A stretch of DNA of 17,626 bases, from assembly GCA_015069525.1 (NCBI GenBank), contig SVIK01000021.1, positions 1 through 17,626 of the forward strand, given 5' to 3'. This DNA is from Clostridiales bacterium (lineage in GTDB: Bacteria > Bacillota > Clostridia > Christensenellales > Borkfalkiaceae). Each line of letters opens with the position of its first letter. Within the stretch, counting starts at the first letter, position 1. The notes under the pieces were generated by a model. The model did not search any database. It was not told where the DNA came from and worked only from the letters and a program-made list of their open reading frames with translations. This document shows positions 14,624 through 17,626 of this stretch, piece by piece. A program made the translations under genes and the position numbers.

Positions 14624-14665
14624 TATTATAAATAGCAAGCCAAGTATTATAAATAGCAAGCCAAG
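14624..14665. repeat. Perfect 21-bp tandem duplication
   Basis: Two exact, adjacent 21-nt copies (14624-14644 and 14645-14665), each beginning TATTATAAATAGC and ending CAAGCCAAG. They lie upstream of the glycogen operon promoter. On the minus strand each copy contains TATAAT. Confidence 0.95.
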
Positions 14666-14748
14666 AGCACGTAATCGTTAATAAAATCCTTTTATAATTA
14701 TATCAAAACGATGTTTCCAAAAATAAAATTGCTTCGCGAGACATAGGT

Positions 14749-14797
14749 ATTATGCTATGTATAACATTATTGTTATGCGTGGCATAATTATTTTTTT
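14749..14797 (+). terminator. Plus-strand intrinsic terminator without an upstream gene
   Basis: As plus-strand RNA, 14749-14766 pairs continuously with 14771-14788 (18 bp, including three U-G pairs) around a UUAU loop, followed by UAUUUUUUU. The wobble pairs would be A-C mismatches on the other strand, so it is built for plus-strand transcription. Yet no plus-strand gene precedes it; a small RNA is possible. Confidence 0.6.
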
Positions 14798-14802
14798 GCG
14801 AT

Positions 14803-14836
14803 AAAAAAACTCCCCCACCAATAAATGGCAAGGGAA
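14803..14836 (-). terminator. Terminator of the polA-coaE transcript
   Basis: On the minus strand an 11-bp stem (14826-14836 with 14810-14820, several G-U pairs) has a 5-nt loop and is followed by seven U residues (complement of 14803-14809). It lies about 60 nt past the coaE stop. Confidence 0.8.
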
Positions 14837-14863
14837 TCCTCTTACTTCTCTATATTTTATTTT

Positions 14864-14885
14864 TGTTTCACGAATATTGTTTCAC
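14864..14885. repeat. Two TGTTTCAC elements downstream of coaE
   Basis: TGTTTCAC occurs at 14864-14871 and 14878-14885, a 14-nt period, each followed by GAA. The octamer equals one half of the ParB-binding parS palindrome TGTTTCACGTGAAACA. The same element with the same period recurs upstream of coaE. Confidence 0.7.
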
Positions 14886-14896
14886 GAAGAATAGAA

Positions 14897-15490
14897 TTAA
14901 AGGAAAAATTCGATTGCTTTTTCAACTTGATATTTTAATTCCTCTTTCGCCCCGTCGTTTCTTATAATTCTAATTTCTTCCGTTTGCAATTTGCGTAAAT
15001 TTTCTTTTGATTCGTAATCGAATTGCGCGCGGATTTTTTGAAGGGCAGTTTCTTCATCTCCCCCGTCCCGCTCACAAATCGCTTTAATTCTTGCAGAAAT
15101 ATTCCGCAGTACAACGATGACGCCGTCAAAATCCTTTTGATAGTTTCCTTCAAACAATAAAGGTACCTCAGCGAACGCCAAATCACCCTCGCAATCACGC
15201 ATTAACGAGAACAATTTTGCCATAATTCTTGGATGCGCAAGCGCATTAACCTTTTCCCTCGCTTCTTGGGATTCAAAAACCAATTCTCGCAAAGCAGAAC
15301 GGTCTATCCTCCCGTTGACGACGACGTTATTAAAATTTTCTTTAATATCACGGATATAATCAGGACATTCAAGGATTTGATGATATATTTTATCGCAGGA
15401 AAATACGGGATACCCCAATTCTTTTACCTGCTCAATTACCGTAGTTTTTCCACACCCTATTCCACCCGTGACGGCTATAAATTTTTTCAT
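14897..15490 (-). CDS. coaE: Dephospho-CoA kinase
   Basis: CoaE phosphorylates dephospho-CoA with ATP, the last step of coenzyme A synthesis, in the cytoplasm. The 197-residue length is typical. The P-loop GGIGCGKTT (9-17), the FSCD motif with Asp33, the LAHPRI segment (84-89) and EVPLLFE (108-114) are all as expected. It follows polA in the same direction after 71 nt, matching the common Firmicutes polA-coaE neighbourhood; the mutM gene often found between them is absent. The ribosome site AAGGA is only about 2 nt from the ATG, shorter than usual, and a 20-bp hairpin ends about 13 nt before the ATG, so translation may be modulated. A terminator follows. Confidence 0.95.
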   Translation of the reverse strand: MKKFIAVTGGIGCGKTTVIEQVKELGYPVFSCDKIYHQILECPDYIRDIKENFNNVVVNGRIDRSALRELVFESQEAREKVNALAHPRIMAKLFSLMRDCEGDLAFAEVPLLFEGNYQKDFDGVIVVLRNISARIKAICERDGGDEETALQKIRAQFDYESKENLRKLQTEEIRIIRNDGAKEELKYQVEKAIEFFL

Positions 15491-15503
15491 AATCCTTTTT
15501 TCC

Positions 15504-15555
15504 GTTTCACAGATTTTGTTTCACATAAAAACACATGAAACAAAACCCGTGAAAC
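15504..15555 (-). other. 20-bp hairpin in the polA-coaE leader, built from GTTTCAC repeats
   Basis: On the minus-strand RNA 15555-15536 pairs with 15523-15504 over 20 positions: GUUUCAC with GUGAAAC, GGG with UCU (two G-U pairs), and UUUUGUUUCA with UGAAACAAAA, around a 12-nt loop. On the plus strand two of the three middle pairs would be A-C mismatches. No U-tract follows; the coaE ribosome site lies just beyond. Its 5' arm also overlaps an alternative stem, 15551-15558 / 15566-15573, at the end of polA. Confidence 0.75.
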
Positions 15556-15561
15556 AAATTG

Positions 15562-17626
15562 TTATTTTGTTTCAAACCAACTTTCACCCACACCCAATTC
15601 CACCGTAAGCGGAACGGCAAGCGAAACGGCGTTTTCCATTTCTCGTTTTAAAAGCTTAGCAACCGCCTCCGCCTCCTCTTTGGGCGAATCAATTACCAAT
15701 TCGTCGTGTACCTGCAAAACCAATTTTGCCTTAAAACCTTGCTCTTTTAGTTGTTTATGGACGTTAATCATGGCGAGTTTTATAATATCCGCGCTAGAAC
15801 CCTGTAAGGGCATATTCATAGCCGCACGTTCCCCAAAGGAGCGCACCATATAATTGGACGCGCGAATCTCATTAATCACCCGACGACGTCCAAACAACGT
15901 TTTAACGTAGCCGTTTTCTTTTGCGGAATCCACGTTTTTTTGCATATATTCTTTGACGTCGGAGTAGGTTTCGAAGTATTTATTAATATATTCTTGCGCT
16001 CTTTTGGTAGAAATATGCAAATCGTTGGAAAGCCCAAACGCACTTATTCCATAAATTATCCCAAAATTAACCGCTTTCGCTTCGTGCCGTTGTTTGGAAG
16101 ATACTTCCTCCAACGGAACGTTGAATACTTGCGACGCCGTAATCGCATGTATATCACGATTTTCGCAATACGCGGAAACAAGCTCCTTACAGCGCGAAAA
16201 ATGCGCCAACAAACGAAGCTCTATTTGCGAATAATCGGCGTCAATTAAGACGTTTCCGTCGCTTGCTTTAAAGAGTTTACGAAGTTCTCGCCCTTCCTCC
16301 GTTCGAATGGGAATATTTTGAAGATTCGGGTTCATACTCGAAAGCCTGCCCGTTGCCGTATTCGCTTGATTATACGTCGTGTGCACTCTTCCTCCCGTTA
16401 TCAGCGGTTTAAAGCCCTCCACGTAGGTAGAGTTCAATTTTTGAATCTTTCGATAGCGCAAAATCAGGCGTACGATTTCCCAATCCGATGCGTATTTTTC
16501 AAGCTCCTCGGCGGTCGTTTTATATTTACCGTCTTTCTTCTTACTATCCCCTGCAATTTTCAGTTTTTCGAACAAAATTTTTCCAAGCTGTTGCGTGGAA
16601 TTAACGTTAAAGACCTCACCCGCCAATTCATGAATTGTATTGGTAAGCGTTAAGAGCTCCGCAGAATATTTTGAAGCCAATTGGTACAGCGTCGTTTCGT
16701 CAATGGAAACGCCCACTTTTTCCATATCGAATAATACTTTCACCAAAGGCAATTCAATTTCGTTATACAACTTCTTTTCTTCGCCCGATAATTTTTCCAT
16801 ATAAATGGAACGCAAGCAAACCAATCCAAACGCTTTGTATTTCTCATTTAAACCGTTTTGCGTTAAGCTTAAAACAAGCCCGTCGGAATTCCCCAACCCG
16901 TCCGCAATACATTTTAGTATAGAAACGTCGTCGTAAGAAGATACAAACGGCACGTTTGCGTTAGAAAGTAAATGCATGACGTCTTTTACGTTGTATGCGA
17001 TAACGTGCGTTTTTTCCGTGAATAAACGCGTATAAACGGGTTCTAATTCCCATTCATAAAAGCCCGCGTCAAGCAAATCCTTTTTTATCGGTAAAACGAA
17101 CTCCTTTCCGCCATCTTTCAACGATTGATTTTTCATAAACGGAACAAAACGGAACTCGTTTTCGCTAAAATCACAAGCAAGAGTAGCTATTTCAAAATCC
17201 AAAAGCATTTCCAATAAATCAGAAACGGTCGACGGAAAGACTTCCACAATTTCGCCCATTGTTTCTTGCGACTTTTCCTCTTCAACGCCCTCTTCTTCGA
17301 AGATATCTGCTGAAAGCAATGATTTGAATTCAAGCTCTGCAAACTTATCCCGCAAAGCACGTTTAAAGGGCATTTTTAATACGCAATCGCTAATAGACAA
17401 CTCCAACGGCGCGTTGGTATCAATCGTCGCCAATTTCTTTGAAAAATAAGCGTTTTCTTTGCCGTTTGCAAGTTTTTCATGCAAAGCCCCTTTAATTTCA
17501 TCTAAATGATTATAGACGCCGTCAATATCTTTATAGCGTTCGAGCAACGTCATAGCGCCCTTTTCGCCAATCCCTGCAACGCCGGGGATATTATCCGACT
17601 TATCCCCCATAATCGCTTTCAAATCA
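15562..17626 (-). CDS. polA: DNA polymerase I (5' end of gene outside window)
   Basis: Pol I fills gaps and removes RNA primers during replication and repair. The frame is open to the right edge, giving about 688 residues of an expected 850-930. Numbering from base 17622 leftward, the visible part begins in the 5'-nuclease domain at the helix-hairpin-helix (GDKSDNIPGVAGIGEKG, 6-22). A degenerate 3'-5' exonuclease domain (about 125-275) follows; where proofreading enzymes have DxE it reads CDFSEN, so proofreading is probably lost, as in Bacillus and Thermus enzymes. The polymerase domain has motif A DADYSQIELR with Asp463, motif B Arg512, Lys516, Phe520 and Tyr524, and motif C VHDE with Asp640. 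The protein ends WFETK. It is followed by coaE, probably on one transcript. Identification is secure. Confidence 0.96.
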   Translation of the reverse strand, partial: DLKAIMGDKSDNIPGVAGIGEKGAMTLLERYKDIDGVYNHLDEIKGALHEKLANGKENAYFSKKLATIDTNAPLELSISDCVLKMPFKRALRDKFAELEFKSLLSADIFEEEGVEEEKSQETMGEIVEVFPSTVSDLLEMLLDFEIATLACDFSENEFRFVPFMKNQSLKDGGKEFVLPIKKDLLDAGFYEWELEPVYTRLFTEKTHVIAYNVKDVMHLLSNANVPFVSSYDDVSILKCIADGLGNSDGLVLSLTQNGLNEKYKAFGLVCLRSIYMEKLSGEEKKLYNEIELPLVKVLFDMEKVGVSIDETTLYQLASKYSAELLTLTNTIHELAGEVFNVNSTQQLGKILFEKLKIAGDSKKKDGKYKTTAEELEKYASDWEIVRLILRYRKIQKLNSTYVEGFKPLITGGRVHTTYNQANTATGRLSSMNPNLQNIPIRTEEGRELRKLFKASDGNVLIDADYSQIELRLLAHFSRCKELVSAYCENRDIHAITASQVFNVPLEEVSSKQRHEAKAVNFGIIYGISAFGLSNDLHISTKRAQEYINKYFETYSDVKEYMQKNVDSAKENGYVKTLFGRRRVINEIRASNYMVRSFGERAAMNMPLQGSSADIIKLAMINVHKQLKEQGFKAKLVLQVHDELVIDSPKEEAEAVAKLLKREMENAVSLAVPLTVELGVGESWFETK

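Larger units (their letters stand above)
14362..14896. other. 535-nt AT-rich intergenic region between glgC and coaE
   Basis: I find no protein gene here. The region holds, left to right: the glgC leader, the operon promoter (14527-14555), long A/T homopolymer runs (14541-14600), a perfect 21-bp tandem duplication (14624-14665), a second minus-strand extended -10 (14697-14702), a plus-strand terminator without a gene (14749-14797), the coaE terminator (14803-14836) and two TGTTTCAC elements (14864-14885). No recognised riboswitch was seen in the glgC leader. Confidence 0.6.

Noticed and set aside
14624..14665. The 21-bp tandem copies as a CRISPR array
   Set aside because: Only two copies, no spacer between them, AT-rich, and no cas genes nearby.
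14711..14746. An 11-codon reading frame (MFPKIKLLRET) before the plus-strand terminator as a leader peptide
   Set aside because: No ribosome site, no regulatory codon run, and no gene downstream on that strand.

Overview
The window is a gene-dense, AT-rich stretch of chromosome from a low-GC Gram-positive bacterium, most likely an uncultured member of class Clostridia. Support comes from the Bacillus/Clostridium-type LexA, the paired GlgC/GlgD ADP-glucose pyrophosphorylase subunits typical of Firmicutes, strong AGGAG-type ribosome binding sites, textbook sigma-A promoters and U-tailed intrinsic terminators. I see no tRNA, rRNA, CRISPR array, insertion sequence or prophage.

Layout. Bases 1-945 hold the tail of a probable D-alanyl-D-alanine carboxypeptidase and the pseudouridine synthase rluB (+), closed by a bidirectional terminator. 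lexA (-) and a 63-residue eight-cysteine protein (+) are divergent and share an intergenic region with an SOS-box-like palindrome. Next is an unrecognised secreted lipoprotein (+) with a near-perfect promoter, then a terminator shared with a convergent pair read leftward: a tyrosine recombinase followed 3 nt later by hflX. After a 355-nt gap with hairpins and short repeats comes a leftward glycogen operon, in transcription order glgC, glgD, glgA, glgP and a GH13 neopullulanase-like amylase (14361 to 5911). A 535-nt AT-rich gap with the operon promoter, a 21-bp tandem duplication and two opposing terminators separates it from a leftward polA-coaE pair that runs off the right edge.

How the genes work together. 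GlgC with its regulatory partner GlgD makes ADP-glucose, GlgA polymerises it into alpha-1,4-glucan, GlgP removes glucose-1-phosphate, and the GH13 enzyme probably hydrolyses oligosaccharides or limit dextrin. A branching enzyme (glgB) is absent here. polA and coaE are housekeeping genes; LexA, HflX and the Xer-type recombinase belong to DNA-damage, ribosome-rescue and recombination functions.

The least explained signals are non-coding. Short GTTTCAC/GTGAAAC elements resembling parS half-sites flank coaE as three pairs, each with a 14-nt period. One set folds into a 20-bp hairpin just before the coaE start and overlaps an alternative hairpin. A strong plus-strand terminator at 14749-14797 has no plus-strand gene in front of it. 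The tyrosine recombinase has a promoter that would give a leaderless transcript, and the lipoprotein contains no arginine or histidine. No identification was checked against a database; all rest on motif recognition.
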